Part shown: positions 11,639 to 23,268 of the stretch, one piece after another
Position numbering within the stretch: position 1 is the first letter of the stretch
Layout of the letters: every line of letters starts with the position of its first letter
Assembly (NCBI GenBank): GCA_024663395.1
Contig: JANFAH010000003.1
Span: 3,224,001-3,288,000 of the forward strand
Direction: 5' to 3'
Origin: Pisolithus tinctorius
Lineage: Eukaryota > Basidiomycota > Agaricomycetes > Boletales > Pisolithaceae
DNA: 64,000 bases
Made by a program: the position numbers and the translations under genes
Notes under the pieces: generated by a model
The model's database searches: none
The model's input: only the letters and a program-made list of their open reading frames with translations
What the model was told of the DNA's origin: nothing

Positions 11639-12890
11639 TTAACCCAGAACACTCTGTGACTTGATCGTTCCACAAAATTGACATGACCAGAATTGATGTG
11701 ATATCCCACTCTCCCCGCACACTAAGCATGTCCATTCGGATGACATATCACTAGGCCGTTCTGCAAGACACGCTCCACACTGGAGTGTAATACCGTCATT
11801 AATCAAAGTACAAAGAGGGCACGACCATTGCTTGTCAAGTGAGGTCGAAGTACCTGAATGCAAGCGATTTTGATGCCGCCCTAAATCCTGAGAGCGTCCA
11901 ACTGAGCTCGGCTTGCGGGACAATTCATTAGCCGGTTTTGGCATTGAAACTGCGGTGGTTAATATGTCGTCGCCGGTCAGATCGAGGGCTTCGGTTTGTA
12001 CGCTTCCTTTAGCAGCCTTAGCTGCTTCGCGCAACGCTACTTGGCCCGAGCCACATTCCAGTTCGTCTCTCCTTCTGCGTTCCGCGGCCTAATAGGAACA
12101 CATGAGAGAAATCAAGCACCGGTAGAACCTGACTCACTCTAGCCGCAAGTTCCCGAGGGCTCAAATTGTTTAGAACAGTATTTCGGCCTCCAAGCCTTCC
12201 CCCGCCTCTGAAAATGGCCTGTAGATTTTGTCTCTTCTCCGCAGCATCAGCGGCTTTCGCTCTCGCAAGATGCGCTGGCAAGTTATGTGATACACCGGTA
12301 CCCAGCCGATGACCCGGAGAAAAGAAACCCTCTCCGGCATAGCCGGACCGCTGCAGTGCATCATACTCGTCCTCAAGCCCTGCTAAAAATTGATAGAAGC
12401 GTTCATCGTGAGGCCCGTGTACGTTGTGTGTGAGCTAAGTAAGGGTGACCCTAGCACCTGAGCATTATCTAACCCCCAAAAGGAGAGAACTCGCCTCGTG
12501 AAGCATTACTCTGACAACCTGATCTTCTTCGAGGAAAGTGTCTGACGCCCACGCTGGACGCAGTCTAAGGAGTATCTTCTCGCCGCCATTGACGTCTGAG
12601 AATCCCATTAGTTTCGTACGCCTCCTGGAACGACACAGTTCGCGCACTTAACCCTGCGTTCCCGGTAGCCTGTTAGTGGACACAGGCCTTGCAGACCTTG
12701 TCAAATGGAAGGCCTCACCGAGTAGGTTAGTACTCTCAGGGAAGAACTCGGAGAGCACGGGCAGAACCCAGCCGTGCTTACGCATAATCGGTTTGACGAG
12801 TGACGCGACACGCTGCAACATCGGGAGCGCCCGTTCCGCCTTAGGCATGTCCTTAAGATGAGTGAAGGACTGTACGAAGACATCTGGCAT
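11639..12890 (-). CDS. WSS1: WSS1-type DNA-dependent metalloprotease (WLM domain)
   Basis: Zinc metalloprotease of the WLM/SPRTN class, which degrades proteins crosslinked to DNA. The first exon starts at ATG 12890 (MPDVFVQSFTHLKDMPKAER) and carries the WLM hallmark VKPIMRKHGWVLPVLSEFFP. After an intron comes VNGGEKILLRLRP. The active site HELTHNVHGPHD is reconstituted across an intron with a GC donor (12435-12494). ALQRSGYAGEGFFSPGHRLG follows. The C-terminal part has the acidic hydrophobic stretch ALDLTGDD, which could bind SUMO, and two four-Cys zinc fingers: WSCPLCTLINDGITLQCGAC (RanBP2-like) and WTCLVCGESG with CQFC. Stop at 11639. Position next to RAD5 places two replication-damage genes tail to tail. 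Confidence 0.9.
12435..12494 (-). other. GC-AG intron splitting the WSS1 HExxH motif
   Basis: On the minus strand the exon ends ...ATGCTTCACGAG and the intron begins gcgagt; it ends ttacttag before CTCACACACAAC. Splicing joins MLHE to LTHNVHGPHD, the zinc site expected for the family. No GT donor near position 12494 gives this join. Confidence 0.75.
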
Positions 12891-13569
12891 TCTGAGGAAG
12901 CGTAGCTCAAGTGGAAGTACAAAAGTAAGTTATCTGCAATGACGCGTACATGCAGGCGATAATAATAGGCAGGCCATCAAGGTGGAATCCGAAAAGGGAA
13001 CGCCCCTTAATAATTCACTCATGGGCGTCGGCTCTATTCCAGCTGTGGCTTCGAAGGCTCTGAGAGAGCGCGTATTCCACCTTCTAACCCTAAACGAACG
13101 ACCCAATCCTTACTGAAGATATATGCGTTCTTACTGATCAGTACCGCGGGTTGGTCAAGTTTTGGACTCAGGGCCTCACAAACGTCAAACGTAGACACTC
13201 TCAATGCTTGGCCTACCGCCAGGTCCTGTTTCAAGTTAACTCAGGAGGGACTCGCGGCAATTTCGGACCGCTTCATTCTGGTCAATCGAGACCATCTTGA
13301 GCGACTAAGAGTTAAGTTAGTGTTCAGAGTGGAACATAGTTCTTGACCAGCTTGTACCCTCCCAAATGGTCGTAGGGTCTTGCCTAAACGGATCAGCCCT
13401 TCTTCCCCCGAGCAAGATCTATTCTGAGTAAGGAAAGGTCTACGGATGACCCCCGTGAGCAAAATCCAGTGGGATTGGATACCACAGCGGTAAACTAGCT
13501 TACACACAGGCACAGCGTTTCGTGTGTGTGAACGAACGGGGCGTTTGGGTTCATGAGGCTGTGGGTAAG
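12891..13569. other. Intergenic spacer with no recognisable gene
   Basis: This stretch lies between the WSS1 start and the MFS transporter stop, both on the minus strand. Open frames here lack ATG starts or mirror the MFS frame. I see no RNA gene or repeat. It should contain the WSS1 promoter and the MFS 3' untranslated region. Confidence 0.4.
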
Positions 13570-15062
13570 TCAGCCGGTCTTGGTCTTCAGATTTCTCCAA
13601 AGTGTCATGAAGAGCACCGCCCCGATTCCGACTAGTGCTATCTCCAACCCTGTGTATTTCAGCATCCCGACAGAGACGCCCGATCCTCCCCATACAGCAC
13701 CTGTGACACGACCGGTATAGTTGGAATACTGGATTGCCATCGACGACCACCTGTTCCGTTCGGGTGGGAGTTGTTTGCTTAGAAGGCTGAGCGTCACCGT
13801 CGTCGCGAGATTAAAGCCCAGAGCAATTGCCCACCAGCACATGAAAAGCGAGCCGTAGTTAATCTTTCCCGTGCGCAACAGCGACAGGAAAATAGCCAAT
13901 CCTGCTAGGCCTAGTCCGCATCCTAAGGCAAGCAGCTTTCGATCTTGAATTCGGCCCGCAAAAAATATATTTGCGAGGAGAAATGGGAATGCTGTGATGC
14001 CACCTAACGCGATGAAATTCCCTGCTGCAAAAGGTGACCAACGAAGATCGGGAGTAGCGGCCCCAAAGACGGGGAGGTTGGCTTCCCAAGAGCCCAAAAT
14101 GAAGAAGCATAACATGGCAAACCAACACATACAGAATATCACACCGCACTGTGTGGCAGGAACATGGTGAAATGGAATCCAGAGGATAACTCGTGAAGTT
14201 GGTGTGCTTACAGTTGCCCGTGTGAATAGGGTTCTTCCTTGATCATTATGGCTGGGTCCCGATACATTTACGACCCGGAGCGGCAGTGAACTCGTCATCT
14301 GTGAAGGAATCCCGTTCACCTGAGGAAGATCCTCGAAGTATATCGCAATGATGACCCAGAAAATCGCGTAAACACCAGCCATGACCCAACCTGGACTGGT
14401 ATACCCATTAAAAATTGGGCTGGAAAACCCAACCTTATATAGCAAGCCGCCGGAGAAAGGTCCAAGAGTCATCCCCAAACCCTGTCCGATGACCAACCAA
14501 CTCGCCAAAGTGGTTCTACGACGGATGCCTACAATGCGGGGGTCTGTGCAGTACCGCTTAGTATACATGAACCCAGTGAACGATATCCCATTCAAACAAC
14601 GTCCGATAAGGATCAGGTATAGGAAGTGAAGTCGATAGGCACTGGCATAAGCAATGTGACCTAGAATCGCTGTGAGGCAGCCGACATGCAAGGGCATGGC
14701 ATATCCGCCTAGATCTTGGATGAGAATGGACCAGGAATTCACAGGTGCACTCACCCTTGTCGAATTTCGTCATAGGGATGAGTGCCAGACCCCCAAAAAC
14801 AGTGGGTATACCAATGACCAGCCCAGAAAATGTTGAACTGCCACCTAAGTACTGGGCATACTCATTGGACGACGATACAATGATGAAGAACGAGATCTTC
14901 CAGTTCCGGGGTCAGATGGATGGACTCGTTAAAGCGACGCATGGTAGCGCCTACCTGCAGTAGTAGGTTCATCGTAAGTATGATGCATAGCGAAGCAATT
15001 TTAGGGAGCTTGAGTTCGGAGTCGTCCTCATAATTGCAAACGCTAGGACGGAGGGTGACCAT
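13570..15062 (-). CDS. Major facilitator superfamily transporter
   Basis: Multi-pass membrane transporter of about 440-450 residues. ATG 15062 gives a short cytosolic N-terminus (MVTLRPSVCNYEDDSELKLP) before the first membrane segment (IASLCIILTMNLLLQISFFI), which is joined by an intron ending near 14888. The second exon reads SSNEYAQYLGGSSTFSGLVI and GIPTVFGGLALIPMTKFD. A further intron joins to DLGGYAMPLHVGC, then LILIGRCLNGISFTGFMYTK, an MFS loop-2-like segment. A long cytosolic loop (about residues 200-250) separates two six-helix halves, and the second half ends LVGIGAVLFMTLWRNLKTKT. The overall topology is MFS, but I cannot name the substrate. Confidence 0.8.
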
Positions 15063-15831
15063 AAGTATTTGATATTCGGCGACGCGGCGCAACAGGGCTG
15101 GACGACTACGGGGTGCGGCAGCCGTTGGCGGTCAATGGCAACCACAGTAGCAAGTCATCTGCTTAAGCGGTCGTCTCGCTGATCATGACATAAATCGACA
15201 GCTGCAAGTCATTCCGCCCTAGGCTACCTGGTGGACGTGGGACTCTTGGATTCTCAATTAAAGGCACGTTGCTTGAATTGGGTCGATGCTATTGCTGTAA
15301 TGACGCACGAGGCGGAGTACTACTTCTCTATAGAATTTCTGATCTGAGCGCTGGAGTGAAAATGGATGCTTGTCCCGCGGAGGGCCATTGTATTACATAC
15401 AAAGGAGTTCGGTCACTCATCGGGCGCCGAACTTTCATCTATCAGTAGCGAGACGGAGGGCGCCTCCTGGGTTCATATTTGGCGCAGGTAGCTACCGTCA
15501 CAGCCTCGGATGGACGCTCAGGTGCAACGAGCCGTCCGCGAAGGCAGCGTGTAATACACGCTCCAAGTTGGCAAACTTGACTTTAACGGAAGTGGTGGAT
15601 GCCGATAAGCCCAAGTGAGACCAATTCACCGGGAACACGATGGAAGTTTTAACACGTGGACCTCAAATCACCGATGAACCAAAACGAGGGTTGGAGCTTG
15701 GAGATTGGATCAATACTGTATGGATTGCGCCACGCTTGTTTTGTGAACTTCGTTGCAGTCTAGGCGCCCAAACGCTTTATAAAGGATCAGCTGTTGTTGT
15801 AAGACAGGTCAAACTTCAGCCCACATCCTCG
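15063..15831. promoter_or_regulatory. Divergent spacer of the MFS and MYND genes with a TATA box
   Basis: Region between two divergent start codons. TATAAA at 15778-15783 (within CTTTATAAAGG) sits 54 nt before ATG 15832, a normal place for a fungal core promoter. It supports 15832 rather than the upstream in-frame ATG 15640 as the MYND start. The rest of the spacer contains only short ORFs without family resemblance. Confidence 0.5.
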
Positions 15832-16677
15832 ATGTCCGCACTTCTTGAAAAAGAAAATAACTCTGCGATTACTCCCATCACACCCTCCGATCTCAATAAT
15901 CCGGTTACTTTTCCTACTTTTTGGGGCCTCCCATCAGAGTATGAAATAAATGACACGTACCTGTATTCGACGAAACCCCGCAAACACTGGTGTTTCCTTG
16001 GAAAAATTATTAGCAGCAGTGTCCTCGTCCGACTCGCTCTGGAAGTGGAGGACAAGGAGGGGCATAGGTTACTTGTCGCGTTCCACACAGACGACCGCGG
16101 TGCCGCATTCCTGGACCAATGCAAGGAGGGCCATACGATTGCCGTCCTTTACGCAACACAGCATACATTTGCTTTCAGTCCGCCCGGATTAAGGCTGGAA
16201 CAGGATGTCCATGTGAAGATATTCCCGTACTCCCTGGATGAGATGTTGGAAGCTAGCAGTGAACTGTTTGAGAAGGGGATGGCGAAAAGATGCGATGGGT
16301 GCGACAAGACAGACACTCCTCTGAAGAAATGTAGTGCTTGCAACGGTGCATGGTACTGTTCCAAGGCAAGTTGACCTATATCCGGGATGCTCAGTAAACA
16401 ATATTGACGATGGTCTGAAGGGATGCCAGACAGACTGTTGGCAAGCGCATAAGCAACGATGTCCGATTCTCAAAGAAATACAGTGGTTCGCAAGGAAAAA
16501 TTGGGAAAACAGTGTCCATCAGTACTTCTTCCCCAGACACCCAAGAGGTTGGCATGTCCATCAACGTTCTCGAAATGCATTACCGAGTATGATGCCACAG
16601 GCTCGTGGATTCTAGGATTATTGATAGTAGGTATAGTGTTACTGCCCTGGAGCATGATGAAACTGTGGAGAAAATGA
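15832..16677 (+). CDS. MYND-type zinc finger protein, possibly tail-anchored
   Basis: The N-terminal 150 residues (TFPTFWGLPSEYEINDTYLY through PYSLDEML) form an unnamed domain seen beside MYND fingers in mushroom proteins. The finger is CDGCDKTDTPLKKCSACNGA, then WYCSK joined to GCQTDCWQAHKQRC. This gives the full C-x2-C, C-x2-C, YCS-x2-CQ, W-x2-HK-x2-C ligand pattern, but only if a GC-AG intron (16366-16420) is removed. MYND fingers bind proline-rich peptides. A second intron (16548-16600) leads to a hydrophobic C-terminus (WILGLLIVGIVLLPW plus a basic tail) ending at 16677. Without that splice the protein stops at 16615 and lacks it. Its final 39 bases overlap the PFD1 coding end. Start at 15832; an in-frame ATG at 15640 would add 64 residues. 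Confidence 0.75.
16366..16420 (+). other. GC-AG intron inside the MYND finger
   Basis: The exon ends TACTGTTCCAAG and the intron opens gcaagt, the classic GC-donor consensus. It ends gtctgaag before GGATGCCAGACAG. Splicing yields YCSKGCQ, matching the MYND consensus YCSxxCQ. The nearest GT (AAGGCAA|gttg) would shift the frame and lose the last Cys ligands. Confidence 0.8.
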
Positions 16678-17216
16678 GTACACCGTACTTGCGCACACGT
16701 GAAAAACGCGCACGATGTCCCTCAATCGAGCTTGTGCATCATTAAACTGCTTCTCCAAGTACTTTGACTGTTTACCACCTCAGGGGTAGAAAGGATAGCG
16801 AGAAAATAAATGAACGGACCTTTTTGTTGAGAGAGTTGACCTCGTCAGTCAACTCTTTCTCCTGCGCTTTCAACTCCTGTTCCATTGTCTTCTGTGGAAC
16901 CATCAAAAACCTACATGAAGGAGTTGTCGTTTCCCAAGGGACACACTGAGTGGATTGCGCACATTTTCCCCACACCTTTGTACAGATTAACGTCGTGTCC
17001 AACGCTGGATATTTCACTAATAGTCAGCTGGACGATCCGACGCTCGCGCTCCTTGGCGGTGCATTGCTGCTTTGTTAAGTTGAGTGAGCGTTGAGACTGA
17101 ACGGCCGATTGTTGAATTTGAATGAGGATCTATGGTGTCATGGCTGAATCGTGGTCATTCTCGAGTGTCGATGATATACACACTTTCCTCAGCGTTTCGT
17201 CGGGCAACGCAGACAT
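16639..17216 (-). CDS. PFD1: Prefoldin subunit 1
   Basis: Small beta-type prefoldin, part of the hexameric cytosolic co-chaperone that passes nascent actin and tubulin to CCT (CCT7 is also in this window). ATG 17216 opens MSALPDETLRKILIQIQQSA. The two coiled-coil helices flank the beta-hairpin motif VNLYKGVGKMFLMVPQKTME, followed by KAQEKELTDEVNSLNKKSKY and LEKQFNDAQARLRDI. Five exons are needed. The last intron (about 16663-16713) joins RDI to FHHAPGQ and a TAA at 16639. Reading through that intron would also end at 16639 but give an unlike C-terminus. The start faces SNU114 across 136 bp. Confidence 0.87.
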
Positions 17217-17352
17217 CGTAGTAACTAATGAGCAGATGAGTCCATGTCATTCGGGTACTTGTACTTGTGTGGACCGGTGGACCGGAGTTCAAAAACAACT
17301 CCTACGCGGGGGACGCGTTCGCCAAGTTACACTACAGTAAATCATTGGCTTC
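17217..17352. promoter_or_regulatory. 136-bp bidirectional promoter PFD1 / SNU114
   Basis: The two ATGs are 136 bp apart on opposite strands, so both promoters and both 5' leaders share this segment. I see no canonical TATA box. Confidence 0.6.
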
Positions 17353-20300
17353 ATGGCTTCATTCGAGGACTACGATGAGTTCGGCAACTACATTGGTGCG
17401 GATCTTGGCTCGGACGAGGAGGATGAGGCCATGCAGACAGACTTCGGTCAAGCTACCCAGCAGCCTGCTACGTTGGAGGGCTACGATGAAGAGCCAGAGC
17501 CAGAACCCGTCCAAGAAGGCGCGCTGATGGAAATTGACGGTCCGTGTCTTCGGTCCAGGCGTACCCTCATCTCATGATAAACCATATCAGAACCCGTTCA
17601 CAGGGCTGTAGTTCTCCATGAGGACAAGCAGTACTATCCGTCCGCTGAGGATGTCTATGGGCCTGACGTAGAGACCTTGGTTCAGGAGGAAGATGCTCAG
17701 CCTCTCTCTGAACCTATAATCGCCCCCATAAAAGTACGGAAGTGGGCAGTCGAGGAAAAGGATATGCCGCAGACACGGTTTGACAAGGGGTACGTCCTCC
17801 ACATCCTCCGCTATTGAGCCATGCTCAAATAGGATACAAGGTTCTTGCTGAATATGATGTCCTTACCAGAGATGGTGAGGAATGTCGCGGTGGTTGGGCA
17901 TCTACACCACGGAAAGACAGCATTGATGGATACGTTGGTCTTTGAGACACATAAACTCGTCTGGGACGCAGATCACCAGGTATGCAACATAATTGTCGGC
18001 CAATCACGAGGATTTACTGTTCTTTTGCTCCAGTTAAAATACACTGACACCCACGTTCTGTCGCGCGAGCGAGAAATCTCGATCAAGTCGTCCCCCATGT
18101 CTTTGGTCCTTCCCACTACTAATGGCAAGTCGCATCTAATACATTTAATCGACACACCCGGACATGTCAACTTCGTCGACGAAGTTGCCTCGGCTATGAG
18201 ACTAGTCGATGGCATTGTCCTCGTCGTGGACGTCGTTGAAGGGGTTGGTTCACGTTTCTTAGTGCTCTTCCTCGTGTAACTGATCGTGGCTGTAGACGAT
18301 GGTCAATACAGAAGCTATAATTCGTCATGCTCTTCAAGAGGACATCAAGATGACGTTGTTGGTCAATAAACTTGACCGACTGATCTTGGAGTTGCGTCTT
18401 CCGCCTGCAGATGCGTACTACAAAATAAAACATACCATTGAGGAGATCAACACCTTTATCAGGTAGGTTTCTGCGCACGTTCCGTTTGGAAACCTAATTA
18501 TAGTTTCAGTGGCATCAACCCTGACCCAGAGCTACGTCTGAGCCCGGAGCGAGGAAACGTGGCGTTCGGAAGCACTGACATGAATTGGTGCTTTACTCTC
18601 CGCTCCTTTGCGCAGATGTATGCGGACAGTTATGGGTCGCTCGACGTTACTGCCTTCGCAGACCGTCTATGGGGAGACATCTACTTCGACAGCGAAGTGC
18701 GGAAATTTACTCGCAAAGCCCCAGAAGGAAACTCAAAGCAGGCTCGCTCCTTTGTGCACTTCATTCTCGAACCGCTCTACAAACTTTATAGTCATGTCCT
18801 GAGTGAGGAAACAGAAGATCTCAAGAAAATTCTGGCACAGTTGAAAATTGTTCTGAAGCCTGTGATGTACAAAATGGACGTGCGACCACTGCTCAAAGTG
18901 ATCCTCGACCAGTTCTTTGGACCTGCGACGGGATTGGTGGATATGATCGTGGAGCACATACCATCCCCTGTTGCCAGTGCGGCAACCAAGGTAGAGCGGA
19001 CGTATACAGGGCCCCAAACATCGGACATTGCCGCTTCGATGAAGCAATGCCATCCAGACGGTCCTGTGATGGTCCAAATCACAAAACTCTACCATACGAC
19101 AGATGCTCAATCCTTCAGAGCATTCGGTCGTGTTATGAGCGGGACATTGCGGAAGGGTACACAAGTAAAAGTTTTGGGTGAGGGTTATTCGCCAGAAGAC
19201 GAAGAAGATATGATGAAGGCTACCATCGAGGACATTTGGGTAAGCGAGGCTAGGTAAGAGGCGCCTGTCTTGACTGTGCTCGGATGCTTTAATCCCCGTT
19301 TGTAGGTATTTCATTCCAACAGAAGAAGCACCAGCGGGAAACCTTGTTCTCATCGGCGGTGTTGACGCCTCAATTTCTAAAACTGCAACTCTGGCACCTG
19401 CCGACGTGGACGAAGACCTGTACATTTTCCGTCCTATCAAACATGTGACAGAGTCCGTGCTCAAAATTGCTATTGAACCGGTGATGCCATCCGAACTCCC
19501 CAAGATGCTTTCCGGTTTGAGAAGTATTAACAAATCCTACCCCCTTGCGACCACAAAAGTTGAGGAGAGTGGCGAACATGTGCTGATGGGCACTGGGGAG
19601 TTGTACCTCGATTGTGTGATGCACGATTTAAGGAAACTGTTTTCCGAGATTGAGATCAAAGTATCCGATCCAGTGACTAGGTTCTGCGAGACCGTCTTGG
19701 AAACTAGTGCTCTGAAATGTTACGCAGATACACCAAACAAGAAGTACGTTTTCCCCCCTTTCACTTGGTGGGTTGTGCTGACGATGACGACACAGGAATC
19801 GAATTACAATGATTGCGGAGCCTCTGGAACGAGGTGTAGCGGAGGACATCGAGCGGGGGAGGGTGACGATACGGATGACGCCGAAGGAACGAGGAACATT
19901 TTTCCAGGAGAAGTACCAGTGGGACCTTCTTGCCTCGCGATCAATATGGGCATTTGGGCCGGACGACAGCGGGCCGAATATTCTTTTGGATGATACACTA
20001 CCTTCACAGGTGAGTGCTTGCTTTTGGGGTGAGGGGTGCTAAACATATGTTGGCTGTGATAGGTTGACAAAAAGTCGCTTGGCACGGTCAGGGATCACAT
20101 CAAGCAGGGTTTCCAATGGGCCGCACGGGAAGGTCCGTTATGTGACGAGCGTAAGTTGTATTAGTGGAATGGGATCTCGCTATGTAAACTGACAGTGTAC
20201 TAAGCAATGCGCAATGTGAAGTTCCGTATCCTAGACGCCAGTCTAGCCCCGGAGCCCATCTTCCGTGGAGGCGGGCAAATTGTTCCAACTGCGCGGCGCG

Positions 20301-20934
20301 TGTGTTACTCTTCATTCCTGATGGTATGGAACCAGGCACATAATCCGATTCCTTGACCTGAGCTAGTGTATAGGCCACGCCGCGTTTAATGGAGCCTATT
20401 TACTATGTCGAAGTGCAGGCGCCGGCTGACTGCATTTCAGCGGTATACACTGTTCTTGCTAGACGGCGAGGCCATGTTACGCAGGACATACCCAAGGCTG
20501 GGTCGCCCCTGTACACTGTGAAAGCGCTCATTCCCGTGATCGATGCCAATGGCTTTGAGACGGACTTGCGTACGGCGACGCAGGGTCAAGCGTTCTGCCA
20601 GCAGGTGTTTGACCACTGGTCGATCGTTCCGGGTGAGCGGACCGCAGCGTGTGGATACTTCCAAGAGGCTGACGGCCACCACCTTGCTAGGTGACCCCAC
20701 GGACACGACCATCAAGCTTCGACCGCTAGAGCCAGCATCCGGACAAGCACTGGCTAGGGATCTGGTGCTAAAGACGCGACGAAGAAAGGGTCTGGGAGAC
20801 CAAATTGCGGTGTCCAAATACTTGGACGACGAGTTTGTGGTGAGTGACTACGTTGCACTGCACGTCGACGTGCATTGATTAGAACGCGACAGCTCGCGTT
20901 GTCTGCGTCTGGACACGCTGATTTGCTCGGGTAA
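17353..20934 (+). CDS. SNU114: U5 snRNP GTPase Snu114 (EFTUD2)
   Basis: EF-2-like GTPase that drives spliceosome activation and disassembly within U5 snRNP. The acidic N-terminus [18 protein letters not shown] is specific to Snu114. G motifs are present: P-loop [13 protein letters not shown] (G3) and NKLD (G4). Later EF-2-like domains include [38 protein letters not shown] and [11 protein letters not shown]. The C-terminus [19 protein letters not shown] is joined by the final intron to [15 protein letters not shown] and TAA 20934, a good match to the family end. About ten short GT-AG introns interrupt it. The dense introns in this window are the substrates of this machinery. No missing catalytic residue was seen. 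Confidence 0.96.
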
Positions 20935-21170
20935 CTACTAGGTTGTATCGTATCTTAGCGAGCGTGTGTATGTAGAATGTTGAGGAACACGCGGGGGTGG
21001 ATGAGCGTGGGAGAGCATACGTGGCCAGAAAACAGCCGGAAACATTTTATAGGCAGACGCACGCGCAAAGTTTGTTACTTGCACACTTCGTCGTCGTCGT
21101 CGCCCGCTCGTTTCACTTTCTACTTCTCTATATTTCCGTTTATTCCCTTGGTAATATATAGCAGACAACC

Positions 21171-23268
21171 ATGCGCAGCGCAGCCCTGTCTGTCATTCTT
21201 GCCGCCGCCGCTGCCGGTGCAAATGCGTCTGAGGAACCCAAGCCAACATTCAAGGCAAGAGAGCTTGCTTTTCACTCGAATGTACACTCCTTGTACTCAT
21301 ACATCATGTAGGCAACGGAAATCTCAGCACCGTTTATCGAGCAATTCACGGATGACTGGGCGGAACGCTGGACACCCTCGGAAGCTACCAAGAAGACTCC
21401 TGTTGGCGGCGAGACTTTCTCCTACGTCGGTCAATGGAAAGTCGAGGAGCCCGAGACCGTCCTTATCGAGGGAGATAAAGGTCTCGTCGCAAAGTCGAAA
21501 GCCGCCCACCACGCCATCTCCGCACCTTTTGGCTCCGCTGTTGACTTCTCGGAAAAACCCCTCGTGGTTCAGTACGAAGTCAAATATCAGAAAGGAGGCA
21601 ACTGCGGTGGTGGATATATCAAACTCCTCGCAGATGGGTTCCAGACGAGTGGCAAGGAGTTCGCTGACACGACGCCGTGGGTGGTTATGTTTGGCCCTGA
21701 CTTGACCTGTCCCGGCAATAAGGTGCGTTTCTGCCAGCACGTTTTGGGGATGGCGTGAGTAGGACGCGCTCATGCATATTCGTTTGGGTATAGGTGCACT
21801 TTATCTTCCGCCACAAGAACCCTATCACGGGCGAGTACGAGGAGAAACATCTCAGTCCTGCGCCGAAACCTGCGTTTGGCAAGGACACTAACCTCTACAC
21901 ACTGGCCATCAAGTATGTTCATTTTCCGTTGTATATATGCGGCTGGATGTGATGTATTTATTCCTGCAGCCCCGACAACACCTACGAGGTCAGGTTCAAC
22001 GGCCTCGTCCAGAAAGTTGGAAACGTTCTCGAGGACTTTGAACCCGCTGTCAACCCTCCCGAATTTATCGACGACCCCGAGGACAGGAAGCCGGAGGATT
22101 GGGTTGACAAGAAGAAAATTCCTGATCCCGATGCTGTCAAGGTGTGTTTTGACAATAAAATAACGTAGGGGACGTGCTTCAGCTAAACATCTTCGTAGCC
22201 TGACGATTGGGACGAGAACGAGCCCTACGAAATCCCAGACGAGGATGCTGTGAAACCCGAGGGTTGGCTGGACAATGAACCTGAGATGATTCCTGATCCC
22301 GGTACGCAGTTTTACCCCTATACTTGTCCTGTCTGCTGACTTGCCACAGAGGCCGAAAAGCCGGAGGAATGGGATGACGAAGAAGACGGTGATTGGGTTG
22401 CACCATTGGTCCGCAACCCGGCTTGTGATGTTGCTCCTGGTTGCGGTGAATGGAAGCGGTAGGATCCTCAGTTCAGGATCGCGCTGACGGCTGACGTGAA
22501 GGTTGCTAGTCCCTACAAGGCCAATCCAAAATACAAGGGCAAGTGGTACGCTCCCATGATCGATAACCCTGAGTACAAGGGTGAGTGGAAGCCGCGCCGG
22601 ATTCCCAACCCTGGCTACTTCCAAGATCTCGAACCCGTCAAGAACCTTGACAAGATCGTACGTGATTACTACAGGTTCAAGGAGTGGAGATTGATTTGCA
22701 ATCGTGCATGTATTAGGGCGGTGTTGGGATTGAACTCTGGACGATGACCGAGGACATCCTCTTTAACAACATTTATGTCGGCCATTCGATCGCTGATGCA
22801 GAGCTTCTTGGCAACGAAACATGGGTGGTCAAGCACCAGCTGGAGGCTGCTGCAACTGCCAAGGTGCTTGAACTTGATCAGGAGGAAGGGCCATCTTTCA
22901 AGGAGGACCCACTTGGTTTCGTGCGCAACAAGGTCACCGATTTCATCGATGCTGCAAGCGCAGACCCAGTTGGCGCATTCATGGCATACCCTGCTACTGG
23001 TGCTGGGCTGATCGGAAGCTTCATCGCGGTATTCGGACTGCTCGGTGTTCTCGTTAGCCTCATTGGTTCATCACAGAAGCCTGTGCCCAAGGTATGCATG
23101 CATACATTTTGTAACCGATATGCGGGGTGACTGATCTTGCTCGTGGAATAGCCCTCGAAAAAGACGGATGCACCCACTCCAGACGACGAAAAGAAAGATG
23201 AGAAGGCACCCGTTGCGCCTGCTGGGGGCAAGAGCAAGGAGGAGACGCCAGTCAAGAAGCGCAAGTAA
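21171..23268 (+). CDS. Calnexin
   Basis: ER membrane lectin chaperone that holds monoglucosylated glycoproteins for folding. ATG 21171 opens a signal peptide ([20 protein letters not shown]). The luminal lectin domain has [24 protein letters not shown] and [19 protein letters not shown]. The P-domain has repeat type 1 ([16 protein letters not shown], and similar) and type 2 ([17 protein letters not shown] units at 22515-22610). A single membrane segment ([20 protein letters not shown]) precedes a charged cytosolic tail ending KKRK, a dibasic ER-retention signal. Stop at 23268. Length (about 550 residues) is normal. A 284-codon antisense frame across it is a shadow. Confidence 0.96.

Noticed and set aside
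13241..13750. 169-codon minus-strand frame overlapping the MFS 3' end
   Set aside because: Different frame from the MFS gene over its final helices, no family likeness; treated as shadow plus spacer.
15370..15618. 82-codon plus-strand frame upstream of the MYND gene
   Set aside because: No ATG at its beginning (TTG), no splice partner found, basic random-looking sequence.
18733..19533. 266-codon minus-strand frame opposite SNU114
   Set aside because: Antisense to a well-conserved exon; low-information product.
21770..22624. 284-codon open frame on the minus strand
   Set aside because: It lies opposite calnexin and runs through calnexin introns; the frame openness follows from the biased codons of the P-domain repeats, and the protein resembles nothing.
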